Below, piece after piece: positions 32,542 through 39,686 of a DNA stretch of 55,233 nucleotides (positions are counted from its first letter, which is position 1; each line of letters begins with the position of its first letter). The position numbers were made by a program, and so were the translations under genes. The notes beneath the pieces are model-generated. The model searched no databases and had not been told where the DNA came from. It saw only the letters and a program-made list of their open reading frames with translations. Source of the stretch: Halomonas smyrnensis AAD6 (lineage in GTDB: Bacteria; Pseudomonadota; Gammaproteobacteria; Pseudomonadales; Halomonadaceae); the NCBI RefSeq assembly GCF_000265245.1, contig NZ_AJKS02000019.1, positions 1 through 55,233 on the forward strand, read 5' to 3'.

Positions 32542-33447
32542 ATGACGACCATCGCTGACGAGGCCCTGGCGCTGATCGAGGCCTGCCTCGACGACCTGTG
32601 GCTGGGGGAGGGCGCCAGCGACAACACCCTGGCGGCCTACCGCCGCGACCTGACCGCCTGGGCGGCCTGGCTCGACGGGCGCGATGCCGCGCTGCTGGCG
32701 CCCGGTGGCGAGGCCCTGCCGGCCTGGCTCGACGCCCGGCGCGAGGACGGCTACAAGCTGCGCAGCAATGCCCGGCTGCTGTCGAGCCTGCGCCGCTTCT
32801 ATCGCTGGGCGCTGGCCGAGGGGCGCATCGACCACGACCCCATCGCCGAGGTGAAGCTGCCGCCGGCCCGACCGTCGCTGCCGGACACCCTGGAAGAGGA
32901 CGAGGTGGAGCGGCTGCTGGCCGCGCCGGACCTCGCCACCGACCTGGGCCTGCGCGATCGCACCATGCTCGAGGTGCTCTACGCGGCCGGGCTGCGCGTC
33001 AGTGAGCTGGTCGGGCTGACCACCGACGCCGTCAACCTGCGCCAGGGCGTGGTGCGGGTGCGGGGCAAGGGCGACAAGGAGCGCCTGGTGCCGCTCGGCG
33101 AGGAGGCGCTGGACTGGCTGTCGCGCTACCTGCGCACCGGGCGTGCGGCGCTGATGGACGATCCGTCGCGGCCGGCGCTGTTCCCCGGCCGCGGCGACGC
33201 CTGCCTGACCCGGCAGGCCTTCTGGCATCGCATCAAGGCCCATGCGCTGGTCGCCGGCATCGACCGGCCGCTGTCGCCGCACACCCTGCGCCACGCCTTC
33301 GCCACCCATCTGTTGAATCATGGGGCCAACCTGCGTGTCGTACAGCTGCTGCTTGGTCACAGCGACCTGTCGACCACGCAGATCTATACCCATGTCGCGC
33401 AGGCCCGGCTCGAGGCCCTGCACGCCGATCATCATCCCCGAGGCTGA
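32542..33447 (+). CDS. xerD: Tyrosine recombinase XerD
   Basis: The 301-residue protein has the SAM-like core-binding domain (about residues 10-95) and catalytic domain with the Arg-Lys-His-Arg-His-Tyr set: YAAGLRVSELVGL (Arg), RGKGDKERLVPL (Lys), LSPHTLRHAFATHLLNHGA (His, Arg), LLGHSDLSTTQIYTH (His and nucleophile Tyr). XerD with XerC resolves chromosome dimers at dif under FtsK control. Location directly before dsbC is the conserved xerD context, which separates it from XerC (near dapF). It is 3 bp from dsbC. Confidence 0.95.
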   Translation: MTTIADEALALIEACLDDLWLGEGASDNTLAAYRRDLTAWAAWLDGRDAALLAPGGEALPAWLDARREDGYKLRSNARLLSSLRRFYRWALAEGRIDHDPIAEVKLPPARPSLPDTLEEDEVERLLAAPDLATDLGLRDRTMLEVLYAAGLRVSELVGLTTDAVNLRQGVVRVRGKGDKERLVPLGEEALDWLSRYLRTGRAALMDDPSRPALFPGRGDACLTRQAFWHRIKAHALVAGIDRPLSPHTLRHAFATHLLNHGANLRVVQLLLGHSDLSTTQIYTHVAQARLEALHADHHPRG

Positions 33448-33450
33448 ATC

Positions 33451-34191
33451 ATGAGACCCATCTCCCGTGTTGTCGCCGGCGGCATGCTCGCCGCCCTGTC
33501 ACTCCCCGCCCTGGCCCAGGATCCGGCCATCGAGCGGCTGACCGAGCGGCTCGCCGTCGATGGCCAGCAGATGCCGGTGGAGCGCATCGAGGAAACGCCG
33601 CTGGAAGGCTTCTACGCGGTGCGCCTGGAGACCGGCGAGCGCTTCTACACCGACGCCGAGGGCGACTACTTCCTGGTCGGCGACCTCTACGAGAACGCCG
33701 AGGGCGGGCTGGTGAACCTCTCCGAGCAGTCGCGCAACGCCGAGCGGGCCGCGCGGGTGGCGGCGATCCCCGACGACGAGCGGGTCGTGTTCCGCGGCAC
33801 CGATGCGCCGAAGGCACGGGTCACGGTGTTCACCGACACCACCTGCCCCTACTGCCGCCGCCTGCACGAGGAGGTGCCGCGCCTCAACGAGATGGGCATC
33901 GAGGTCGATTACCTGGCCTTCCCGCGTGGCGGCATGAGCTCGCCGGGCGCCCGCGAGCTGCAGCGGGTATGGTGCGCGGACAATCCCAGCGAGGCGATGT
34001 CGGCGGCCAAGCGCGAAGAGGCGCTCGAGGGCAACGCAAGCTGCGACAATCCGGTCGAGGAACAGTATCATCTGGGCATGCAGCTGGGCGTGCAGGGCAC
34101 CCCGGCCATCGTGCTGCCCGACGGGCGCCTGGTGCCCGGCTACGTGCCGGCCGAACGCCTGGCGACCATGCTGGGCCTGAACGAGCAATAG
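33451..34191 (+). CDS. dsbC: Periplasmic disulfide isomerase DsbC
   Basis: The 246-residue protein has a signal peptide (VVAGGMLAALSLPALA), an N-terminal dimerisation domain and a thioredoxin fold with the active site TCPYC (Cys132, Cys135), the cis-Pro loop GTPA (Thr217-Pro218) and a second disulfide pair (Cys175, Cys198) as in E. coli. It reshuffles wrong disulfides in the periplasm and is kept reduced by DsbD. Coupled to xerD with a 3-bp gap. Confidence 0.95.
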   Translation: MRPISRVVAGGMLAALSLPALAQDPAIERLTERLAVDGQQMPVERIEETPLEGFYAVRLETGERFYTDAEGDYFLVGDLYENAEGGLVNLSEQSRNAERAARVAAIPDDERVVFRGTDAPKARVTVFTDTTCPYCRRLHEEVPRLNEMGIEVDYLAFPRGGMSSPGARELQRVWCADNPSEAMSAAKREEALEGNASCDNPVEEQYHLGMQLGVQGTPAIVLPDGRLVPGYVPAERLATMLGLNEQ

Positions 34192-34263
34192 GCGCCACCG
34201 AGCGCGCACCGGCCCTTGAGGCCGACCAACGCTGAGACACTAGCAGTAACGAGGGGAAAGACA

Positions 34264-35577
34264 TTGAAACCGGTGAGAGTGGGAATCTGTGGCCTGGGCA
34301 CCGTCGGTGGCGGGACCTTCAACGTACTGACGCGCAACGCCGACGAGATCGCTCGTCGGGCGGGGCGCCCGATCGTCATCGAGCAGGTGGCCTACCGCAC
34401 GCCCAATCCCGAGTGTGACGTCACCGGCATCAAGAGCACCCAGGACATCTTCGAGGTCGCGGCCAACCCCGACATCGACGTCGTCGTCGAGCTGATCGGC
34501 GGCTACGACGTGGCCCGCGAGCTGGTGCTGACCGCCATCGACAACGGCAAGCACGTGGTCACCGCCAACAAGGCGCTGATCGCGGTGCACGGCAACGAGA
34601 TCTTCCAGGCCGCCCACGAGAAGGGCGTGATCGTGGCCTTCGAGGCCGCGGTGGCGGGCGGCATCCCGGTGATCAAGTCGCTGCGCGAGGGCCTCGGCGC
34701 CAACCGCATCGAGTGGCTGGCCGGCATCATCAACGGCACCGGCAACTTCATCCTCACCCACATGCGCGACGAAGGCCGCGCCTTCGAGGACGTGCTGGCC
34801 GAGGCCCAGGCGCTGGGCTACGCCGAGGCCGACCCGACCTTCGACGTCGAAGGCATCGACGCCGCCCACAAGCTGACCATCCTGGCCTCCATCGCCTACG
34901 GCGTGCCGCTGCAGTTCGAGAAGGCCTACACCGAGGGCATCTCCCGGGTCACCGCCGAGGACGTCGAGCAGGCCGACAACCTGGGCTACATCATCAAGCA
35001 CCTGGGCATCTCCAAGCGCACCGACGAGGGGCTGGAGCTGCGCGTGCACCCGACCCTGATTCCCAAGGAGCGGCTGCTGGCCAACGTGCACGGCGTCAAG
35101 AATGCCATCGCCGTGATGGGCGACGCCGTGGGCCCGACCCTCTACTACGGCGCCGGCGCCGGCGCCGAGCCGACCGCCTCCGCGGTGGTCGCCGACGTGC
35201 TCGACGTGGCCCGCGACATCGCCACCGATCACCACTACCGCGTGCCCTACCTGGCCTTCAGCGGCATCGGCGAGAACGCTGACCAGCCGCCGATCCTGGC
35301 CATGGAAGAGATCAGCACCGCCTACTACCTGCGCCTGCTGGCGGTCGACCGCCCCGGCGTGCTGGCCCGCGTCGCCACCATCCTCTCCGAGGAAGGCATC
35401 TCCATCGAGGCGCTGATCCAGAAGGAGGCGACCGAGGGCGAGCTGGTGCCGATCATCCTGATGACCCACCGCACCCGCGAGAAGCACATGAACGAGGCGA
35501 TCCGCAAGATCGAGGCCATGGCCGACATCGCCGGTTCCGTCACTCGCATTCGCGTCGAGTCGCTGGAAGAGAACTAA
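34264..35577 (+). CDS. hom: Homoserine dehydrogenase
   Basis: The 437-residue monofunctional enzyme has an NAD(P)-binding start MKPVRVGICGLGTVGGG, the catalytic region with VVTANKALIAVHG, NGTGNFILTHM and AEADPTFDVEGIDAAHKLTILAS, and a C-terminal ACT domain (YYLRLLAVDRPGVLARVATI) for threonine feedback. It makes homoserine from aspartate semialdehyde. The start is TTG 34264, with GAGGGGA 7 nt upstream; an ATG at 34216 has no site and adds unconserved residues. Precedes thrC, one pathway unit. Confidence 0.94.
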   Translation: MKPVRVGICGLGTVGGGTFNVLTRNADEIARRAGRPIVIEQVAYRTPNPECDVTGIKSTQDIFEVAANPDIDVVVELIGGYDVARELVLTAIDNGKHVVTANKALIAVHGNEIFQAAHEKGVIVAFEAAVAGGIPVIKSLREGLGANRIEWLAGIINGTGNFILTHMRDEGRAFEDVLAEAQALGYAEADPTFDVEGIDAAHKLTILASIAYGVPLQFEKAYTEGISRVTAEDVEQADNLGYIIKHLGISKRTDEGLELRVHPTLIPKERLLANVHGVKNAIAVMGDAVGPTLYYGAGAGAEPTASAVVADVLDVARDIATDHHYRVPYLAFSGIGENADQPPILAMEEISTAYYLRLLAVDRPGVLARVATILSEEGISIEALIQKEATEGELVPIILMTHRTREKHMNEAIRKIEAMADIAGSVTRIRVESLEEN

Positions 35578-35610
35578 TCATATCGGCCGCGCGGCTATCG
35601 CTGGCAACGC

Positions 35611-35725
35611 GGGACGCCGGGGATAGGCCGTAGAGGAGGTCCTGCGCCAGGGATGGCGTCGGTAGCGCCCAGGGATGGGGGCTCAGCGCCTCCTCGAAGG
35701 CTTGTCGCCGGGTCGGTCCCGAGCG
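35611..35725 (+). repeat. Intergenic hairpin repeat, copy A (thrC leader)
   Basis: This ~115-bp element recurs inverted at 37142-37255 with about 12 differences and distantly at 52563-52610. Its core reads GCCAGGGATGGC then CCCAGGGATGGG, two hairpins with AGGGAT loops. It lies between hom and thrC and ends 17 bp before the thrC start, so it would be part of the thrC leader RNA. A short open frame across it (MASVAPRDGG...) is a by-product of the repeat. Confidence 0.88.
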
Positions 35726-35742
35726 AGCAAAGGAATCGAACA

Positions 35743-37131
35743 ATGCGCTATATCAGTACTCGCGGGCAGGCGCCCGCGCTCTCCTTCGAGGAGGTCGTGC
35801 TCACCGGCATGGCCAGCGACGGCGGCCTCTACGTGCCCGAGACCGTCCCCCGGCTGAGCCACGAGCAGCTGGCCGACATGGCCGGCTGCTCCTACGCCGA
35901 GATCGCCTTCCGGGTGATGCAGCCCTACGTGGGCGGCGAGATCGACGACGACACCTTCCGCGAGATCGTCCGCGACGCCTACGCCACCTTCAGCCACGAC
36001 GCCGTGGTGCCGCTGAACCAGCTCGGCGCCAACCACTTCCTGCTCGAGCTGTTCCACGGCCCGACGCTGGCGTTCAAGGACGTGGCCCTGCAGCTGCTCG
36101 GCCGGCTGCTCGACCACTTCCTCGACAAGCGTGGCGAGCGCGCGGTGATCATGGGCGCCACCTCCGGCGACACCGGCTCGGCCGCCATCGAGGGCTGCCG
36201 CCACTGCGACAACCTGGACATCTTCATCCTGCACCCGCACCAGCGGGTGTCCGAGGTCCAGCGTCGCCAGATGACCACCGTGCTGGCGGACAACGTCTTC
36301 AACGTCGCCATCGAGGGCAACTTCGACGACGCCCAGGCCATGGTCAAGGCCAGCTTCGCCAACCAGGACTTCCTGAACGGCACCCGGCTGGTGGCGGTGA
36401 ATTCGATCAACTGGGCGCGCATCATGGCCCAGATCGTCTACTACGTGGCCTCCGCCGTGGCACTGGGCGCGCCGCACCGCAAGGTGAGCTTCTGCGTGCC
36501 GTCGGCCAACTTCGGCAACGTCTTCGCCGGCTACATGGCCTACCGCATGGGCCTGCCGGTCGAGCGCTTCGTGATCGCCACCAACGCCAACGACATCCTG
36601 CACCGCACCCTGGCCGACAACGACTTCTCCAAGAAGGAGCTGGTCGCGACCCTGGCGCCGTCCATGGACATCGTGGTGTCGTCCAACTTCGAGCGCCTGC
36701 TGTTCGAGGCCTACCAGCGCGACGGCGCGGCCGTGGACGCGCTGCTCGAGCGCTTCCAGGACGAGCCCTCGGCGCTGGCCGATGCGCCGCTGGCGCGGCT
36801 GCGCGAGATGTTCGCCAGCCACAGCATCGACGACGCCACCATCCTGGAGGTGATCCGCGAGGCGCATCACCGGACCCAGGAGATCCTCGACCCGCACACC
36901 GCCACCGGCTATCGCGCCGCCGAGCGCGAGCGCGGCGACGAGAGCGTGCCGATGATCACCCTGGCCACCGCGCACCCGGCCAAGTTCGCCGAGGCGGTGG
37001 TCAAGGCCGGCTTCCCGGGCGTGCCGCTGCCGCCGCACATGGACGACCTGCTGGAGCGAGAGGAGCGCTACAGCGTGCTGCCGGCCGAGCTCGCCGCCGT
37101 GCAGCAGTTCGTGGCCGACAACCGGCGGTAA
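35743..37131 (+). CDS. thrC: Threonine synthase
   Basis: The 462-residue PLP enzyme is full-length: MRYISTRGQAPALSFEEVVLTG, HGPTLAFKDVALQLLG (PLP Lys), ATSGDTGSAAIEG, NSINWARIMAQIVYYV and PSANFGNVFAGYMA. It converts O-phosphohomoserine to threonine. ATG 35743 has AAAGGA upstream. Gene order xerD-dsbC-hom-thrC matches Pseudomonas. It is bracketed by the inverted copies of the intergenic repeat, both outside the coding sequence. Confidence 0.96.
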   Translation: MRYISTRGQAPALSFEEVVLTGMASDGGLYVPETVPRLSHEQLADMAGCSYAEIAFRVMQPYVGGEIDDDTFREIVRDAYATFSHDAVVPLNQLGANHFLLELFHGPTLAFKDVALQLLGRLLDHFLDKRGERAVIMGATSGDTGSAAIEGCRHCDNLDIFILHPHQRVSEVQRRQMTTVLADNVFNVAIEGNFDDAQAMVKASFANQDFLNGTRLVAVNSINWARIMAQIVYYVASAVALGAPHRKVSFCVPSANFGNVFAGYMAYRMGLPVERFVIATNANDILHRTLADNDFSKKELVATLAPSMDIVVSSNFERLLFEAYQRDGAAVDALLERFQDEPSALADAPLARLREMFASHSIDDATILEVIREAHHRTQEILDPHTATGYRAAERERGDESVPMITLATAHPAKFAEAVVKAGFPGVPLPPHMDDLLEREERYSVLPAELAAVQQFVADNRR

Positions 37132-37141
37132 TCATGTTCTG

Positions 37142-37255
37142 GCTCGGGACTGACCCGGCGACAGACCTACGAGGGGGCGCTGTGAACCCTTCCCTGGGCG
37201 CTACCGACGCCATCCCTGGCGTAGGACCCCCTCTACGGCCTGTCCCCGGCGTCCC
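37142..37255 (-). repeat. Intergenic hairpin repeat, copy B (after thrC)
   Basis: The reverse complement matches copy A over its length with about 12 differences, including the GGGACGCCGGGGA start and the TCGCCGGGTC..GTCCCGAGC end. The first hairpin (GCCAGGGATGGC) is intact; the second loop is AGGGAA. It begins 10 bp after thrC and points against the direction of the neighbouring genes. Confidence 0.9.
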
Positions 37256-37278
37256 TAAGTCTTTGCCGTAAGCCCCCT

Positions 37279-37300
37279 GACGCCCGGTTCGCCGGGCGTC
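37279..37300 (+). terminator. UUCG-loop terminator after thrC
   Basis: A perfect 9-bp stem (37279-37287 with 37292-37300) with a TTCG tetraloop and a short TTGCC tail lies between repeat copy B and recJ. Confidence 0.7.
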
Positions 37301-37324
37301 TTGCCGTCATCTCCAGGAGTTTCC

Positions 37325-39127
37325 GTGGACGCTATCCCGACGCCCGACCCCGACGCTTCGCTGACGCCCCGCATCCTGCCGCGTCCCCGCGACGAGGCCC
37401 TGGAGGCCCGCGCCCTGGCGGAGGGGCTGACGCCGCTGCAGGCCCGCGTGCTGGCCGGGCGCCTGCCCGGCCATGCCGGCGAGCTCGCGCCGCTGGTGTC
37501 GCCGAGCCTGCGCCACCTGGCGCACCCCGAGCGCCTCAAGGACGCGCGCCCGGCGGCCGAGCGCATCGCCCAGGCGGTGGTCGAGGGCGAGCACATCGGC
37601 ATCCTCACCGACTACGACGTCGACGGCATCACCTCCCACGTGGTGATCCGCCGGACCCTGAACGAGCTGTTCGGCGTGCCGGAAGACCGGCTGCACAGCC
37701 TGATCGGCCATCGCATCCACGATGGCTACGGCATCAGCCTGCCGCTGGTGGAGCGCACCCTGAAGCTCTCGCCGCGGCCGAGCCTGGTGATCACCGCCGA
37801 CTGCGGCAGCAGTGACGAGCCGCGCATCGCCCGGCTCAAGGCCGCCGGCATCGACGTGGTCGTCAGCGACCACCACGCGCTGCCGGTGGAGGGCCCGCCG
37901 GCCTCGGCCTTCGCCACCGTCAACCCGACCCGCGACGACTGCGACTACCCGGACCCGACCATCGCCGGCTGCATGGTCGCCTGGCTGACCATGTCGCTGG
38001 CCCGCTCGGTGCTGATCGAGTGGGGCGTGCTGGCGGCCGCCACGCCCAAGCTCTCGCCCTGGCTCTCCTACGTGGCGCTGGGCACCGTGGCCGACTGCGT
38101 GTCGCTCGGCGGCAGTGCCGCCAACCGCGCCGTGGTCACCCAGGGCCTGGCGCTGATCAATCGCATGGAGGCGGCCTGCTGGCGGACCATGGCCGAGCGG
38201 CTGGGCGCCGACAGCGTGCCCTTCGACGCCGAGACGCTGGCCTTCCAGATGGGCCCGCGGATCAACGCCCGCTCGCGGCTCGACGACCCCTACGCCGCGC
38301 TGCACTTCATGCTGGCGGCGGACGACGCCACGGCGGCGCGGCATCTGGAGACGCTCGATCAGGACAACCAGTCGCGCAAGGCCATCGAGGCGGACATGGC
38401 CGAGCAGGCGCGGGCGCTGGCCCGGCCGCAGCTGGCCGCGGGCGCGCCGGCGCTGGTGGTCTATCTCGAGGACGGCCATCCCGGCGTGCAGGGCATCGTC
38501 GCCTCACGGCTGGTGCAGGCCTTCGGCCGGCCGACCCTGGTGCTGACCCCGGCCGCCCAGGCCGGCATGCTGACCGGCTCGGGGCGCTCCATCGAGGCGC
38601 TGCACCTGCGCGACGCCCTGCAGCGCACCTTCGAGCTCGCCCCCGAGGCGCTGCCGCGCTTCGGCGGCCACCGCGGCGCCGCCGGCGTCGGCGTGCCGGT
38701 GGAATCCCTCGAGGCCTTCCGCACCGCCTTCCTGCAGGCGGTCGGCGAGCAGCTCGGCGACACCGAGCTGTTTCCCAGGGTCTTCACCGACGGCGAACTG
38801 GCACCGGCCCAGCTGAGCCTGGCCACCCTCGACGAGCTGGAGGCGCTCGGCCCCTACGGCCGCGAATTCGACCCGCCGCTGTTCGAGGGCGAGTTCCTGG
38901 TCGAGTCGCTGCGCCCGGTGGGCGCCGAGGGCAATCACCTGATGATGGAGCTCTCGGCCGGCCCGGTGTCGACCAAGGCGATCTGGTTCCGGGCGCTGAC
39001 CCCGGGCGAGGTGCCGGCCTTCGGCGTCGGCGACCGGCTGCACTGCGCCTACAAGCTCAACCGCAACCGCTGGCGCGGTCGCGAATCGCTGCAGCTCATG
39101 GTCGAGCACGCCGCGCCAGTGCGTTAA
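37325..39127 (+). CDS. recJ: RecJ-type single-strand-specific exonuclease (DHH family)
   Basis: The 600-residue protein has the DHH-phosphoesterase motifs: TDYDVDGITSHVV (motif I), ITADCGSSDEPRI (II), VVSDHHALPVEG (III, DHH), ALGTVADCVSL (IV) and the DHHA1 region GHPGVQGIVASRL ... RFGGHRGAAGVGV, followed by the OB-like C-terminal domain. It digests single-stranded DNA 5' to 3' in RecF-pathway and mismatch repair. The start is GTG 37325, with AGGAG 6 nt upstream. Compared with E. coli RecJ, motif I is DVDG and there is a longer segment around HRIHDGYGISLP, so a RecJ-like paralogue is possible, but the conserved position before prfB supports RecJ. Confidence 0.88.
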   Translation: MDAIPTPDPDASLTPRILPRPRDEALEARALAEGLTPLQARVLAGRLPGHAGELAPLVSPSLRHLAHPERLKDARPAAERIAQAVVEGEHIGILTDYDVDGITSHVVIRRTLNELFGVPEDRLHSLIGHRIHDGYGISLPLVERTLKLSPRPSLVITADCGSSDEPRIARLKAAGIDVVVSDHHALPVEGPPASAFATVNPTRDDCDYPDPTIAGCMVAWLTMSLARSVLIEWGVLAAATPKLSPWLSYVALGTVADCVSLGGSAANRAVVTQGLALINRMEAACWRTMAERLGADSVPFDAETLAFQMGPRINARSRLDDPYAALHFMLAADDATAARHLETLDQDNQSRKAIEADMAEQARALARPQLAAGAPALVVYLEDGHPGVQGIVASRLVQAFGRPTLVLTPAAQAGMLTGSGRSIEALHLRDALQRTFELAPEALPRFGGHRGAAGVGVPVESLEAFRTAFLQAVGEQLGDTELFPRVFTDGELAPAQLSLATLDELEALGPYGREFDPPLFEGEFLVESLRPVGAEGNHLMMELSAGPVSTKAIWFRALTPGEVPAFGVGDRLHCAYKLNRNRWRGRESLQLMVEHAAPVR

Positions 39128-39131
39128 GTGG

Positions 39132-39551
39132 TCAGTAGGTCGGCCATACCCCCGGGGTCGCCAGCTCCAGCAGGTGGCCGTCGGGGTCGCGGAAATACAC
39201 GCTCTCGCCGCCCCGCGGCCAGTGGGTGCGGCCCTCGATCTCGATGCCGTGCTCGCCCAGTCGGGCCTCCCAGTCGGCCAGCGCCGGCGCGGCGATGGCG
39301 AAGGCCATGTGCACTCGGCCGGCGCCGTCGTGGGGCGGGATGGTGCCCATCTCGCCGGGCAGCACCACCGTCTCGGCGGTCTCGCCGTCGAGGAACAGCA
39401 GCAGCACCGTGCCGGCGCCGGCGTCATAGGCGGTGAAGCGATGGTCGGCGGTGAAGGGGCTGAGCCCCATCACCGTCTCGAAGAAGCGTCTGGCCCTGGG
39501 CATGTCCGTCACGTAGAGGGCCGTTTCCAGCACGCCGTCGAGCTCGGGCAT
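39132..39551 (-). CDS. VOC-family (glyoxalase/dioxygenase-fold) protein
   Basis: The 139-residue protein has the paired βαβββ layout: LETALYVTDMPRARRFFETVMGL, VHMAFAIAAPALADWEARLGEHGIEIE and SVYFRDPDGHLLELATPG. The last contains a metal-ligand Glu as in glyoxalase-like dioxygenases and bleomycin/fosfomycin-binding proteins. The substrate is not readable. It sits 60 bp downstream of the copA-linked peptide gene on the same strand and might be cotranscribed; it converges on recJ with a 4-bp gap. Confidence 0.85.
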   Translation of the reverse strand: MPELDGVLETALYVTDMPRARRFFETVMGLSPFTADHRFTAYDAGAGTVLLLFLDGETAETVVLPGEMGTIPPHDGAGRVHMAFAIAAPALADWEARLGEHGIEIEGRTHWPRGGESVYFRDPDGHLLELATPGVWPTY

Positions 39552-39611
39552 CGGGCGTCCTCCCTGGTGGCTATCTGCCTTCAGCGTAGCCCCGGCGGCC
39601 CCGAGCGTCGG

Positions 39612-39686
39612 TCAGCGCTGGCCCCAGAACCACCAGGCGATCAGGGCGATCAGCGCCAGGCCGGCGAGATTGACGATCCAGCTCAT
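39612..39686 (-). CDS. 24-residue membrane peptide coupled to copA
   Basis: A 25-codon gene reads [21 protein letters not shown] followed by GQR and a stop: one hydrophobic helix, Trp-rich at its C-terminal interface, with a short polar tail. It has a perfect AGGAGG 7 nt before ATG, and its ATG overlaps the copA stop (ATGA), the same junction used between the regulator and copA. These signs support real translation despite the length. No homologous family is known to me. It is probably a single-span inner membrane peptide that acts with the copper ATPase. Confidence 0.72.
   Translation of the reverse strand: MSWIVNLAGLALIALIAWWFWGQR

Noticed and set aside
32542..33447. xerD-like recombinase as a sign of an integrative element or integron
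   Set aside because: It has XerD length and the conserved xerD-dsbC context; no attachment site or cassette array is present.
35653..35742. N-terminal extension of thrC, MASVAPRDGGS...
   Set aside because: It is translated intergenic repeat. The same words appear antisense in copy B, and copy C breaks the frame. ThrC starts at 35743 with its own ribosome site.
35611..37255. Composite transposon carrying thrC
   Set aside because: Inverted repeats flank thrC, but there is no transposase, and hom-thrC order is ancestral in pseudomonads.
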